Assembly (NCBI RefSeq): GCF_900156025.1
Contig: NZ_FTMO01000004.1
Location: forward strand, 62,001 to 126,000
Direction: 5' to 3'
DNA: 64,000 nucleotides
Source of the DNA: Allobosea sp. TND4EK4
GTDB lineage: Bacteria; Pseudomonadota; Alphaproteobacteria; Rhizobiales; Beijerinckiaceae
Below, one piece after another: positions 1-8,824 of this stretch (position 1 is the first letter of the stretch; each line of letters opens with the position of its first letter). The translations under genes and the position numbers were made by a program. A model generated the notes under the pieces. The model did no database searches. It saw only the letters and a list, made by a program, of their open reading frames with translations, and was not told where the DNA came from.

Positions 1-735
1 CTCGATGCGCGCTATGACGTCTCGCTCCTGGGAATCACCTTCGGCACGGCCGGCCTCGCCGGCACCATCGACGGGTCCAATTACAAGCTCGACATGGTGG
101 CCAAGCTCACCGGCATCGTCGGCGGTGTCACGGGCGGGCGCGGCTCGGGCGCTGCGACAGGCGCCATGCTCGGCGGCAAGCTCGCGCCCAGGACCTTCGC
201 GGTGAGCTCCGCCAACAGCAGCGAGAGCCGGACGGTCAGGATGGCGCTGGCCGACAATGCCGTCGCAGGGGTCGATATCGAGCCGCCGATCGACGAGAAG
301 CCGGACCGGGTCCCGCTGACCGACAGCCATCGCCGCAACATCGTCGATCCGCTCAGCGCCTTCCTGATGCCGGTCAACGGCAAGGGCAAGGACGGCGCCT
401 GCAACCGCACGCTGCCGATCTTCGACGGCGCGGCCCGTTACGACATCAAGCTGACCGGTGCCGGCACCCGCAACGTCAAGCTCGAAGGCTATTCCGGGCC
501 GGTCTCGATCTGCCAGGCGCGCTATGTGCCGATCGCCGGCCATCGGGCGCTGCGGCCCAGCACCAAGTTCATGGCCGAGAACAAGGACATCACCACCTGG
601 CTCGCGCCGGTGGCGGGCACCGACGTGATGGTGCCGGTGCGCATTTCCGTGAAGACGATGATCGGCACGGCGGTGATCGAGGCGTCGAGCTTCAAGGTCG
701 ATCCGGGCGTGACGGCGAGCACGGCGCGGAACTGA
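1..735 (+). CDS. DUF3108 family exported protein, 5' end missing
   Basis: The reading frame is open from the first base of the window, so the N-terminus lies upstream. The visible 244 residues begin inside a beta-rich stretch (LDARYDVSLLGITFGTAG) and contain features typical of DUF3108 proteins: the early YDVSLLG, a central VDPLSAFLMP, C-N-R-T followed by FDGAARYDI, and a late PIAGHRA. The family is periplasmic or envelope-associated in alphaproteobacteria and has no firm biochemical role. A strong hairpin with a T-run lies 11 bases after the stop codon, so this is probably the last gene of its transcript. The family call rests on motif memory. Confidence 0.75.
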   Translation, partial: LDARYDVSLLGITFGTAGLAGTIDGSNYKLDMVAKLTGIVGGVTGGRGSGAATGAMLGGKLAPRTFAVSSANSSESRTVRMALADNAVAGVDIEPPIDEKPDRVPLTDSHRRNIVDPLSAFLMPVNGKGKDGACNRTLPIFDGAARYDIKLTGAGTRNVKLEGYSGPVSICQARYVPIAGHRALRPSTKFMAENKDITTWLAPVAGTDVMVPVRISVKTMIGTAVIEASSFKVDPGVTASTARN

Positions 736-742
736 CGGGCGC

Positions 743-829
743 CGTCATGCTCGGGCCCGGCCCGAGCATTTTTGGAACCCGCGTCTTTCCTGTCATGATG
801 TTCTCGGGTCAGGCCCGAGAATGATGCGG
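743..829. repeat. Dispersed palindromic intergenic repeat, copy 1
   Basis: The unit opens with CGTCATGCTCGGGC and closes with GGCCCGAGAATGATGCGG, so its ends are near-inverted copies. Related units sit at 4488-4565 and 54541-54633, always between genes. It resembles the REP/BIME-like palindromic units common in Hyphomicrobiales genomes. Confidence 0.6.
747..773 (+). terminator. Rho-independent terminator after the DUF3108 gene
   Basis: A 10-base-pair perfect stem (ATGCTCGGGC / GCCCGAGCAT) with a 3-base loop is followed by five T. It sits just after the stop codon at 735. The stem is also the left half of a larger palindromic repeat. Confidence 0.75.
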
Positions 830-833
830 CCGA

Positions 834-1175
834 TCAATGCGCCGCGGCCTTCGAGAACAGGTTGATCACCGCGACTCCGGCGACGATCAGCGCCATGCCG
901 ATCAGGGCCGGGGCATCGAGCCTCTGGCCGAACAGCACGAGCGCGATCAGGCTGATCAGCACGATGCCGACGCCCGACCAGATCGCATAGGCGACACCGA
1001 CGGGGATCGTGCGCAGCGTGACCGAGAGGCAGTAGAAGGCGCAGCAGAAGGCCAGGACCGTGATCAGCGACGGCACCAGCCGCGTGAACTCGTTCGAGGC
1101 CTTCAGCGCCGAGGTGCCGATGACTTCGCTGAGGATGGCGCCGGCGAGCCAGAGATAGGCGGACAGGTCCTTCAC
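834..1175 (-). CDS. Small multidrug resistance (SMR/EmrE-type) efflux protein
   Basis: This 113-residue protein has the size and four hydrophobic helices of the SMR family of proton-coupled drug or guanidinium exporters. The first helix contains LWLAGAILSEVIGTSALKAS, with the membrane-embedded glutamate that SMR proteins use for proton and substrate exchange, and the third contains VGVAYAIWSGVG, the conserved SMR signature region. The start is a GTG at 1173-1175 that overlaps the TGA of the upstream aminotransferase (GTGA), so the two are probably translationally coupled. A longer upstream start would read antisense-like, low-complexity Arg/Gly sequence and is not credible. Confidence 0.88.
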   Translation of the reverse strand: MKDLSAYLWLAGAILSEVIGTSALKASNEFTRLVPSLITVLAFCCAFYCLSVTLRTIPVGVAYAIWSGVGIVLISLIALVLFGQRLDAPALIGMALIVAGVAVINLFSKAAAH

Positions 1176-2356
1176 GCCGCCTTCGCCTGCTCCAGGAAGC
1201 GCTTCATCCGCTCCAGCGCCTTCTCGATGTTCTCCAGCGAGTTTGCGTAGGAGAGGCGGATATAGCCTTCGCCGTGGACGCCGAAATCGGGCCCGCCGAT
1301 GGTGGCGACACCGGCCTCCTCCAGCAGGGCGGAAGCGAGCTTCTTGGCCTTCCAGCCGGTCTGCGAGACGTTCGGAAAGGCATAGAAGGCGCCCTTGGGC
1401 GTGATGCAGGAGACGCCCGGCAGCCCGTTCAGCCCCGCGACCACCGCCTTCCGGCGCCGATCGAACTCCGCCACCATGGCGTGGACGGCGTCCTGCGGGC
1501 CGGTCAGCGCGGCGAGGCCGGCCCATTGCGCCGGGGCGTTGACGCAGGAATGGGAGTTCACCGCGAGCTTGCGGGCATTGTCGTAGAGGGGCTTGGGCCA
1601 GACCGACCAGCCCATGCGCCAGCCGGTCATGGCATAGGTCTTCGACCAGCCATTGAGCAGGATCAGCCGGTCGCGGATCTCAGGGTAGGAGAGCAGGCAG
1701 ACATGCTTCTCCCCGTCATAGACCATCTGGTCGTAGATCTCGTCGGACATGATCGCGACGTCCGGGAAGGCGGCGAGCCCGGCGACTAGCTTGTCGATCT
1801 CGGCCTTGGGGGTGACGCCGCCGGTCGGGTTGGCCGGCGAATTGATGATGAGCAGCCGCGTCTTCGGCGTGATCAGAGCCAGCGTCTCCTCGGCCGAGAA
1901 GGCAAAGCCGTTCTCCTCGCGGATCGGGACGGGCACGGGCGTCGCGCCGGTATACTCGATCATCGAGCGATAGATCGGGAAGCCCGGGTCCGGGTAGAGG
2001 ATCTCGGCGCCGGGCTCGCCGAACATCAGGATCGCCATGAACATGGTGACCTTGCCGCCGGGGACGATCATCACGCTCTCGGGTGAGACCTCGACCTCAA
2101 AGCGCTTGTGCAGGTCGGCGGCGACCGCCTCGCGCAGCGGCAGGATGCCGTTGGCCGGGGTGTAGCCGTGATGGCCGTCGCGCAGCGCCTTCACCGCCGC
2201 CTCGACGACGTGATCGGGCGTGGCGAAATCCGGCTGGCCGATGCCGAGATTGATGATGTCCTTGCCCTGCCGCTGGAGTTCGGTCGCGCGTGCCAGCACG
2301 GCGAAGGCGTTCTCCTCGCCGATGCGGGAGAAAGAGGGGACGACATGCAGGGTCAT
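1172..2356 (-). CDS. PLP-dependent class I/II aminotransferase
   Basis: A 394-residue fold-type I aminotransferase of the aspartate/aromatic family. Visible hallmarks are [11 protein letters not shown] near residue 37, NPTGG at 176-180, SDEIYD near 204, the PLP-binding lysine in [15 protein letters not shown] (about K239), and a C-terminal [11 protein letters not shown] that carries the substrate-carboxylate arginine. The family transfers amino groups between amino acids and 2-oxo acids. The substrate cannot be read from the sequence. It is the first gene of a two-gene unit with the SMR exporter, with which it shares a GTGA overlap. Confidence 0.88.
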   Translation of the reverse strand: MTLHVVPSFSRIGEENAFAVLARATELQRQGKDIINLGIGQPDFATPDHVVEAAVKALRDGHHGYTPANGILPLREAVAADLHKRFEVEVSPESVMIVPGGKVTMFMAILMFGEPGAEILYPDPGFPIYRSMIEYTGATPVPVPIREENGFAFSAEETLALITPKTRLLIINSPANPTGGVTPKAEIDKLVAGLAAFPDVAIMSDEIYDQMVYDGEKHVCLLSYPEIRDRLILLNGWSKTYAMTGWRMGWSVWPKPLYDNARKLAVNSHSCVNAPAQWAGLAALTGPQDAVHAMVAEFDRRRKAVVAGLNGLPGVSCITPKGAFYAFPNVSQTGWKAKKLASALLEEAGVATIGGPDFGVHGEGYIRLSYANSLENIEKALERMKRFLEQAKAA

Positions 2357-2615
2357 GGCAGCCTCGGGATGCTCGCTTCCGGTGGCCGTCTCTCGGGCGG
2401 CCTTGGGACGCAGTCTTCACCGCAAACAGGCCGCTCCCGCAAGTCCGGGTGCCGCCGGTGTCCTGCTGCCCGCATGCAAAGGGTGCATGATAAATAGTAT
2501 GATTTTTCGCGGCCGGCCTCTTGCGGCGCGAAGGGCGGGGCCGGATAATCTGCGAACCGTTTCAAAGAAAAGGCAGCCGGCCCGTCCGAGGCCGGCGCAG
2601 GGAGAGGAGCGAGGG

Positions 2616-4478
2616 ATGGCGAAGACCCCCGAGAGCAACGTGCCGCGTCAGGATCGTCCGGTCGCGACGACCAGGAAGAAGGCGCCCCGGCGCATCAAGC
2701 CCGAGCAGCTTCGCTCCAAGGCCTGGTTCGACAATCCCGCCAATGCCGACATGACCGCGCTCTATATCGAGCGCACGATGAATTTCGGCCTGTCGCGCGA
2801 GGAGCTGCAGTCGGGCCGGCCGATCATCGGCATCGCCCAGACCGGCTCCGACATCGCGCCCTGCAACCGCCACCATATCGAGCTCGCGCACCGCGTGCGC
2901 GACGGCATCCGCGAAATGGGTGGCGTGCCCTTTGAATTCCCGATCCATCCGATCCAGGAAACCTGCAAGCGGCCGACCGCCTCGCTCGACCGCAACCTTC
3001 AATATCTCAGCCTCGTCGAGATCCTCTACGGCTATCCGCTCGACGGCGTCGTGCTCACGACCGGCTGCGACAAGACCACCCCGGCGCAGATCATGGCTGC
3101 CGCGACGGTCGACATCCCGGCCATCGCGCTCCCCGGCGGGCCGATGCTGAACGGCAATTTCCGCGGCGAGCGCACGGGCTCGGGCACCATCGTCTGGAAG
3201 GCCCGCCAGATGATGGCGGCCGGCGAGATCGACTACAAAGGCTTCGTCGACCTCGTGGCCTCCTCGGCGCCCTCGGCCGGCCATTGCAACACGATGGGCA
3301 CGGCCTCGACGATGAACTCGCTGGCGGAGGCGATGGGCATGACCCTGCCCGGCGGCGCGGCGATCCCGGCGCCGTATCGCGACCGCTACGAGATGGCCTA
3401 TCTGACCGGCAAGCGCATCGTCGAGATGGTCTGGGAGAACCTCGTTCCCTCCAAGATCCTCACGCGTGAAGCCTTCGAGAACACCATCGTCGTCAATTCG
3501 GCGATCGGCGGCTCGACCAACGCGCCTGTCCACGTCAACGCCATCGCCAAGCATATCGGCGTGCCCCTCGACAACGAGGACTGGACCAGGATCGGCTACG
3601 ACATCCCGCTGCTGGTCAACTTGCAGCCGGCCGGCGAATATCTCGGCGAGGACTATTATCGCGCCGGCGGCGTGCCTGCCGTGGTCGCGGAGCTGGTCGC
3701 CAAGGGCAAGATCAAGCCGGCGCTCACCGCCAATGGCCGCACGCTGGCCGAGAATTGCGAGGGCTTCTTCTCCGGCGACCGCAAGGTCATCAAGACCTAT
3801 GACGAGCCGATGAAGGCGCAGTCGGGCTTCCTCAACCTCTCCGGCAACCTGTTCGATTCCGCGATCATGAAGACCAGCGTGATCACGCCGGAATTCCGCC
3901 AGCGCTATCTGGAGAACCCGAAGGACCCGAACGCCTTCGAGGGCCGCGCCATCGTCTTCGACGGTCCGGAGGACTACCACCACCGCATCGACGACCCGGC
4001 GCTGGCGATCGACGAGCACTGCATCCTGTTCATTCGCGGCGTCGGGCCGATCGGCTATCCCGGCGCAGCCGAGGTGGTGAACATGCGCCCGCCGGATTAT
4101 CTCATCAGGAAGGGCGTCTCGGCGCTGGCCTGCATCGGCGACGGGCGTCAGTCCGGCACCTCGGGCTCGCCCTCGATCCTCAACGCCTCGCCGGAAGCGG
4201 CGACCGGCGGCGGGCTCGCCCTGCTGAAGACGGGCGACAAGGTGCGCATCGATCTCAACAAGCGCAGCGCCAACATCCTGATCCCGGATGAGGAGCTCGC
4301 GCAGCGCCGGGCGGCGCTCAAGGCGGCCGGGGGGTACAAGTATCCCAAGAGCCAGACGCCCTGGCAGGAGATCCAGCGCAAGATCGTCGGGGAGCTGTCC
4401 GAGGGCATGGTGCTGAAGCCGGCGGTCAAGTACCAGAAGATCCACAAGAAATTCGGCGTCCCCCGCGACAACCACTGA
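2616..4478 (+). CDS. IlvD/Edd-family sugar-acid dehydratase (L-arabinonate dehydratase-like)
   Basis: A 620-residue iron-sulfur dehydratase. The ATG at 2616 has a strong ribosome site (GGAGAGGAG, 2601-2609). Upstream in-frame starts would add low-complexity sequence. Three cysteines expected to ligate the cluster are visible: APCNRHH (C83), TTGCDKTTP (C151) and [12 protein letters not shown] (C224). The overall sequence ([53 protein letters not shown]-terminal VPRDNH) closely resembles the L-arabinonate/xylonate branch rather than IlvD of branched-chain amino-acid synthesis. It would convert a sugar acid to its 2-keto-3-deoxy form, in agreement with the downstream dehydrogenases. A short AT-rich stretch near 2486-2512 in the 259-base divergent gap probably holds promoters. 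Confidence 0.85.
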   Translation: MAKTPESNVPRQDRPVATTRKKAPRRIKPEQLRSKAWFDNPANADMTALYIERTMNFGLSREELQSGRPIIGIAQTGSDIAPCNRHHIELAHRVRDGIREMGGVPFEFPIHPIQETCKRPTASLDRNLQYLSLVEILYGYPLDGVVLTTGCDKTTPAQIMAAATVDIPAIALPGGPMLNGNFRGERTGSGTIVWKARQMMAAGEIDYKGFVDLVASSAPSAGHCNTMGTASTMNSLAEAMGMTLPGGAAIPAPYRDRYEMAYLTGKRIVEMVWENLVPSKILTREAFENTIVVNSAIGGSTNAPVHVNAIAKHIGVPLDNEDWTRIGYDIPLLVNLQPAGEYLGEDYYRAGGVPAVVAELVAKGKIKPALTANGRTLAENCEGFFSGDRKVIKTYDEPMKAQSGFLNLSGNLFDSAIMKTSVITPEFRQRYLENPKDPNAFEGRAIVFDGPEDYHHRIDDPALAIDEHCILFIRGVGPIGYPGAAEVVNMRPPDYLIRKGVSALACIGDGRQSGTSGSPSILNASPEAATGGGLALLKTGDKVRIDLNKRSANILIPDEELAQRRAALKAAGGYKYPKSQTPWQEIQRKIVGELSEGMVLKPAVKYQKIHKKFGVPRDNH

Positions 4479-4487
4479 GGGGTGCCT

Positions 4488-4565
4488 CGTCATGCCCGGG
4501 CTTGACCCGAGCATCTCCGGCAAGCGATTCTCGGGTCGGCGCCATGCGCCGCCCGAGAATGACGT
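4488..4565. repeat. Dispersed palindromic intergenic repeat, copy 2
   Basis: It begins CGTCATGCCCGGGCTTGACC and ends GCCCGAGAATGACGTC, so the outer arms pair. It has the same general layout as the units at 743-829 and 54541-54633. It separates the dehydratase gene from the following operon. Confidence 0.6.
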
Positions 4566-4690
4566 CACTGGGCGCCATTCCACCCGCGCATCGCCGACGG
4601 GCCCGCTGTGCGCCGGGCCGGGGCTGACAACGCGTCGCATTGCCGACACTATGGCGCTCTGCCGTTCCGGTGCATCTGAAACGATTTAAC

Positions 4691-5530
4691 ATGGGCTATT
4701 CCCCTCAGGTCGAGACGTTCCGGGCGCTGCATGCAGCCGGTTGCTTCGTCATGCCCAATCCCTGGGATGTCGGTTCGGCACGCTGGCTGCGCGGGCAGGG
4801 CTTCAAGGCGCTGGCGACGACGAGCGCGGGCTTCGCCTTCACGCAAGCGCGGGCCGATCAGGACGTGCCGCGCGACATGATGCTCGCGCATATCGCCGAA
4901 ATGGTGAAGGCGGTGCCCGAACTGCCCGTCAACGCCGATTTCGAGAACGGCTATGCCGATACGCCGGACGGCGTCGCCGCCAACGTCAAGCTCTGCGTCG
5001 CGACGGGTGTGGCGGGGCTCTCGATCGAGGATGCGACGGGGCGCGAGGCCGATCCGCTCTATCCGTTCGACCTCGCGGTCGAGCGGATCAAGGCGGCGAG
5101 ACGGGCCATCGACGAGACGGGCTCGGGCGTGCTGCTGACGGCGCGGGCGGAATGCTTCCTCACCGGCCATGCCGAGCCCCTGAAGGAAGCCGCGAGGCGG
5201 ATCGAGGCCTATGCCGCAGCCGGTGCCGACGTGCTCTATGCGCCGGGGCCGAAGACGGTGGCGGATATCGCGACGATCGTCTCGGCGGCCGGGGGGCGGC
5301 CGGTCAATGCGCTGGTCTATGGCGATTTCGGATTGTCGGTTTCGGAGATCGCGAAGGCCGGCGCGCGACGGATCTCGATCGGCGGGGCGCTGGCGCGCGC
5401 GGCCTGGGCGGCCTTCATCGAGGCGACGCGACTGATCGCGGAGGAGGGAAGCTTCAAGGGCTTCGCCGGCAACGGCGCCTCCGCGCCGCTCAACCCGTTC
5501 TTCACCGAAGACCTGAAGGCGCGCTCGTGA
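4691..5530 (+). CDS. Isocitrate lyase/phosphoenolpyruvate mutase superfamily protein
   Basis: A 279-residue TIM-barrel enzyme of the ICL/PEPM superfamily, which makes or breaks C-C or C-P bonds next to a 2-oxo acid with a bound Mg ion. Recognisable elements are MPNPWDVGSARWL near residue 21, the metal-binding NADFENGYAD at 81-90, and GLSIEDATG at 109-117. The KKCGH catalytic motif of true isocitrate lyases is absent, so it belongs to the less well defined oxaloacetate-hydrolase/phosphonomutase-like group. It starts a tightly packed run: its TGA overlaps the GTG of the next gene. A link with the sugar-acid enzymes on either side is inferred from position only. Confidence 0.8.
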   Translation: MGYSPQVETFRALHAAGCFVMPNPWDVGSARWLRGQGFKALATTSAGFAFTQARADQDVPRDMMLAHIAEMVKAVPELPVNADFENGYADTPDGVAANVKLCVATGVAGLSIEDATGREADPLYPFDLAVERIKAARRAIDETGSGVLLTARAECFLTGHAEPLKEAARRIEAYAAAGADVLYAPGPKTVADIATIVSAAGGRPVNALVYGDFGLSVSEIAKAGARRISIGGALARAAWAAFIEATRLIAEEGSFKGFAGNGASAPLNPFFTEDLKARS

Positions 5531-5853
5531 GCCAGACGCTGCTCATCGCGCCGGCCTGGCTCGGGCGCAGTGGCCTCTGGACGATCGACGCCAAGGGCCG
5601 GCGCAGGGAGGTCGATGCCGAGGATGCCGGCCTGTCCGACGCGCTCGCCGACAGGCTCGAGGCGTGGATGGACACGTTCGACGGCATCTATGAAGAGGAT
5701 GACGAGGCCCGTTCCCGCTTTCCCGATGCCGTCGAGCAACTGGCCTGGGAGGCGGAAGGCGCCGCCATCGCCGAGGCCGTGCGCGCCGAACTCGGCGCCG
5801 GCTGGACCGTCACCACCGATCTGACCGGCTGGCAGGAGATGACCAAGCCATGA
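5527..5853 (+). CDS. Small acidic protein of unknown function
   Basis: A 108-residue protein with no family that I recognise. It starts with GTG inside the stop of the preceding gene (GTGA) and its own TGA overlaps the ATG of the next gene (ATGA). These double overlaps are the main evidence that it is real. The composition is acidic and Ala-rich, with a central helix-prone EEDDEARSRFPDAVEQLAWE, no signal peptide and no membrane segment. Confidence 0.6.
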   Translation: MSQTLLIAPAWLGRSGLWTIDAKGRRREVDAEDAGLSDALADRLEAWMDTFDGIYEEDDEARSRFPDAVEQLAWEAEGAAIAEAVRAELGAGWTVTTDLTGWQEMTKP

Positions 5854-6551
5854 TGCCGCCCATTGCGCCGCCCGCGAATTCCACGCTCGCGCCTGACTGG
5901 GCTCCTCCGCCCTTTCCGCCCGCCAAGGTGCTGGAGGGGCAATGGTGCCGCCTCGAGCCGCTCGACGTCGCGAGGCATCTCGACGACATCTGGGCTGCGG
6001 CGGCCGGTCACGACTCCGTCTGGGACTGGCTGCCGGCCCGGCCGCCTGTCGACAAGGAAGCCTACCGCGCTCTGCTGCAATCCATGGTCGACCAGGCGGG
6101 CATCGTGCCGCTGGCGGTGATCGACAAGGCGGATGGCAAGGCCAAGGGCCATCTCTGGATCATGGAGATCCGGCCGGCGCATGGTGTCTTCGAGGTCGGC
6201 TGGATCACCTATTCGCCGTCGCTGCAGAAGACACGCCCCGCGACGGAGGCGATCCATCTCGTCGGCGAATACGGCTTCTCGCTCGGTTACCGGCGCTACG
6301 AGTGGAAGTGCAACAATCTGAACGAGCCGTCCAAGCGGGCCGCCTTGCGCTTCGGCTTCAAGTTCGAGGGGCTGTTCCGCCAGCATATGGTGGTGAAGGA
6401 TCAGAACCGGGACACCGCCTGGTTCTCGATCCTCGATTCCGAATGGCCGGCGGTGTCGGCTGCCTTCAGGGCCTGGCTGGCGCCGGAGAACTTCGACGCG
6501 GCAGGCCGGCAGAAGGCGTCGCTCGGCGAACTCGCCAAGGCCCAGGCCTGA
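5850..6551 (+). CDS. GNAT acetyltransferase, RimJ/RimL type
   Basis: A 233-residue GNAT protein. After a Pro-rich start it has GQWCRLEPLDVARHLDDI, typical of the first strand and helix of RimJ/RimL-like N-acetyltransferases. Later come VGWITYSPSLQKTRPATEA, at the acetyl-CoA-binding region, and RYEWKCNNLNEPSKRAALR followed by LGF-like RFGFKFEG, the usual C-terminal core. Many such proteins acetylate amino groups of proteins or small molecules. The substrate is unknown. It is coupled to the preceding gene by an ATGA overlap and is followed three bases later by a second GNAT gene. Confidence 0.85.
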   Translation: MMPPIAPPANSTLAPDWAPPPFPPAKVLEGQWCRLEPLDVARHLDDIWAAAAGHDSVWDWLPARPPVDKEAYRALLQSMVDQAGIVPLAVIDKADGKAKGHLWIMEIRPAHGVFEVGWITYSPSLQKTRPATEAIHLVGEYGFSLGYRRYEWKCNNLNEPSKRAALRFGFKFEGLFRQHMVVKDQNRDTAWFSILDSEWPAVSAAFRAWLAPENFDAAGRQKASLGELAKAQA

Positions 6552-6554
6552 AGC

Positions 6555-7001
6555 ATGGAACCGCGCCGCGCCACGCCTGCCGATATCCCGGCGATCGTCG
6601 CGCTGACGGAAGCCGCCTATCTGCCGAACGAGGCCATCATCGGCGTGCCCTCTTTGCCGCGCATCGCCGATTATCACGCGGTGCTCGCCGAGCACGAGGT
6701 CTGGCTGGTCGATGGCGAAGCGGCGCTTGCTGCCGCGCTGGTGCTGGAGATCGAGCCTGACGATTTCACCATCTGGAGCATCGCCGTCTCGCCGCAGGCT
6801 GCCGGCCGCAAGCTCGGCGCGACTTTGATGGCTTTCGCCGAAGGGCGGGCGCGGTCGCTCGGCCGGCCTTCGGTGCATCTCTACACCCATGCCAAGCTCG
6901 CCCCGCGCATCGCGTGGTACGAGCGGCAGGGCTACGCCGTCACGCATCATGAGGACCTGCCTGACCGGCGGCTGGTCCACATGCGAAAGACACTCTCATA
7001 A
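6555..7001 (+). CDS. GNAT acetyltransferase, small single-domain type
   Basis: A 148-residue GNAT protein of usual size. It opens with MEPRRATPADIPAIVALTEA, has the IAVSPQAAGRKLGATLMAFA segment that forms the acetyl-CoA pyrophosphate loop (Q-x-x-G-x-x-G pattern), and ends with AWYERQGYAVTHHE, the typical last motif. The start lies 3 bases after the stop of the preceding GNAT gene, so both belong to one transcript. The substrate is unknown. It is unlike its neighbour in length and in motif detail, so it is not a recent duplicate. Confidence 0.85.
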   Translation: MEPRRATPADIPAIVALTEAAYLPNEAIIGVPSLPRIADYHAVLAEHEVWLVDGEAALAAALVLEIEPDDFTIWSIAVSPQAAGRKLGATLMAFAEGRARSLGRPSVHLYTHAKLAPRIAWYERQGYAVTHHEDLPDRRLVHMRKTLS

Positions 7002-7026
7002 GCTGGATCAACACGAGGAAACGGGC

Positions 7027-7773
7027 ATGGCAGGACGTTTGAAGGGCAAGGTCGCGGTCGTCACCGCCGCCGGCCAGGGCATCGGTCGGGCGATCGCGGA
7101 GGCCTTCGTCGCGGAAGGCGCGACCGTCTGGGCGACCGACAAGGATGTCGCGCTGCTGGAGGGCATTCCGAAGGCGAAGAAGCGCAAGCTCGACGTGCTG
7201 TCGACCAAGGCCGTCAACGCCTTCGCCGAGAAGGTCGGCGCGATCGACATCCTGGTGAATGCCGCCGGCTTCGTGCATCACGGCACGGCCCTCGATACCG
7301 ACGAGAAGGCGATGAACTTCTCCTGGGATCTGAACGTCGTTTCGATGCACCGGACGATCCAGGCGTTCCTCCCCGGCATGTTGGAGCAGGGCAAGGGCTC
7401 GATCGTCAACATCGCCTCGGGTGCCGGCTCGGTGCGCGGCATCCCGAACCGCTACGCCTATGGCACGACCAAGGCGGCGGTGATCGGCCTGACCAAATCC
7501 GTGGCCGCCGACTTCATCAAGAAGGGCATCCGGTCCAACGCGATCTGCCCCGGCACGATCCAGTCGCCCTCGCTCGACCAGCGCATCAAGGACCTCGCCA
7601 AGCTGCAGAATGTCAGCGAGGCGGCGGCGCGGCAGGCCTTCATCGACCGGCAGGCGATGGGCCGGCTCGGCACGGCGCAGGAGATCGCCTGGCTCGCGGT
7701 GTATCTGGCCTCGGACGAGGCGAGCTACACCACCGGCCAGATCCACCTCGCCGATGGCGGCTTCGCGCTCTGA
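7027..7773 (+). CDS. SDR-family dehydrogenase, 2-keto-3-deoxy-fuconate dehydrogenase-like
   Basis: A 248-residue short-chain dehydrogenase. The NAD-binding glycine motif is TAAGQGIG (13-20), the structural motif is NAAG (78-81), and the catalytic tetrad is represented by the serine in NIASGAGS and Y145-x3-K149 in YGTTK. The sequence MAGRLKGKVAVVTAAGQGIG and IRSNAICPGTIQSPSL recall the DHRS6/2-keto-3-deoxy-L-fuconate dehydrogenase branch. With the IlvD/Edd dehydratase upstream it could oxidise a 2-keto-3-deoxy sugar acid. That pairing is an inference. The ATG at 7027 follows a GAGGAAACGGGC ribosome site. Confidence 0.82.
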   Translation: MAGRLKGKVAVVTAAGQGIGRAIAEAFVAEGATVWATDKDVALLEGIPKAKKRKLDVLSTKAVNAFAEKVGAIDILVNAAGFVHHGTALDTDEKAMNFSWDLNVVSMHRTIQAFLPGMLEQGKGSIVNIASGAGSVRGIPNRYAYGTTKAAVIGLTKSVAADFIKKGIRSNAICPGTIQSPSLDQRIKDLAKLQNVSEAAARQAFIDRQAMGRLGTAQEIAWLAVYLASDEASYTTGQIHLADGGFAL

Positions 7774-7816
7774 GCGCGGTCAACTTCCAATAACAACAGT
7801 CGAAGGGAGGTCAGCG

Positions 7817-8797
7817 ATGCATATTCTCGTCCTTGGCGGCGCCGGCATGGTCGGGCGCAAATTCATCGAGCGGCTCGCGCGCGAAGGCGCGCTCGGCGGC
7901 AAGGCGGTCACGCGGGTCACGGCGCAGGACGTGGTGCCCGCCGCGGCCCCGCCGGCCGCGCCCTTCGACTTCGAGGCGGTGGTCTCCGACCTGTCGCTGG
8001 CGGGCGAGCCGGAGAAGCTGATCGCGACGCGGCCGGAGGTGATCGTGCATCTGGCCGCCATCGTCTCCGGCGAGGCGGAGGCGGAATTCGAGAAGGGCTA
8101 TCGCATCAATCTCGACGGCACGCGCGCGCTGTTCGAGGCGATCCGGCTGACGGAAGGCTATACGCCGCGGCTGGTGTTCACCTCCTCGGTGGCGGTGTTC
8201 GGCGCCCCGTTCCACGACAAGATCGAGGACGAGTTCTTCACCACGCCGCTGACGAGCTATGGCACCCAGAAGGCGATCGGTGAGCTGCTGCTCTGCGACT
8301 ACAGCCGCCGCGGCTTCTTCGACGGGGTCGCGATCCGCCTGCCGACGATCTGCGTGCGGCCGGGCAAGCCCAACAAGGCGGCTTCCGGCTTCTTCTCCAA
8401 CATCATCCGCGAGCCGCTGAACGGGGAGGAGGCGGTTCTGCCGGTTTCCGACCAGGTGCGGCACTGGCATGCCAGCCCTCGCTCGGCTGTCGGCTTCCTG
8501 TTCCACGCGGCGACGATGGACACCGCCGCCATCGGCCCGCGCCGTGCGCTGACGATGCCGGGCTATTCCTGCACCGTGGCCGAGCAGATCGAGACGCTGC
8601 GCAAGGTCGCGGGCGAAAATGTCGTCAAGCGGATCCGCCGCGAGACCGACCCGGTCATCGACGGGATCGTTGCCGGATGGCCCCGCAACTTCGATCCGCA
8701 GCGGGCGCTGGCGCTGGGTTTCAAGGCCGAGAGCAGCTTCGAGGAGATCATCCGCGTGCATATCGAGGACGAGCTGCACGGCACCTTCGTGAAATGA
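7817..8797 (+). CDS. denD: NAD-dependent epimerase/dehydratase family protein, D-erythronate dehydrogenase-like
   Basis: A 326-residue extended SDR. It has the N-terminal Rossmann motif GGAGMVG (7-13), VFTSSVAVFG with the catalytic serine near 123, and YGTQK (Y148, K152). The sequence around RLPTICVRPGKPNKAASGFFSNIIREPL and the TMPGYSCTV segment matches my recollection of DenD, which oxidises the C2 hydroxyl of D-erythronate to 2-oxo-tetronate. The ATG at 7817 has a very strong ribosome site (GAAGGGAGG, 7802-7810). Most DenD genes neighbour a kinase and an aldolase or isomerase of tetronate catabolism. None of these is in view, so the substrate could differ. Confidence 0.72.
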   Translation: MHILVLGGAGMVGRKFIERLAREGALGGKAVTRVTAQDVVPAAAPPAAPFDFEAVVSDLSLAGEPEKLIATRPEVIVHLAAIVSGEAEAEFEKGYRINLDGTRALFEAIRLTEGYTPRLVFTSSVAVFGAPFHDKIEDEFFTTPLTSYGTQKAIGELLLCDYSRRGFFDGVAIRLPTICVRPGKPNKAASGFFSNIIREPLNGEEAVLPVSDQVRHWHASPRSAVGFLFHAATMDTAAIGPRRALTMPGYSCTVAEQIETLRKVAGENVVKRIRRETDPVIDGIVAGWPRNFDPQRALALGFKAESSFEEIIRVHIEDELHGTFVK

Positions 8798-8824
8798 CGC
8801 GGCGGTCGCTTCCGCCGCGATGGC

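Noticed and set aside
2616..4478. IlvD of branched-chain amino-acid synthesis
   Set aside because: The sequence has the pattern of the sugar-acid dehydratase branch, and the neighbours are sugar-acid enzymes, not ilv genes.
4691..5530. Isocitrate lyase of the glyoxylate shunt
   Set aside because: The protein is too short (279 residues) and lacks the KKCGH catalytic motif.
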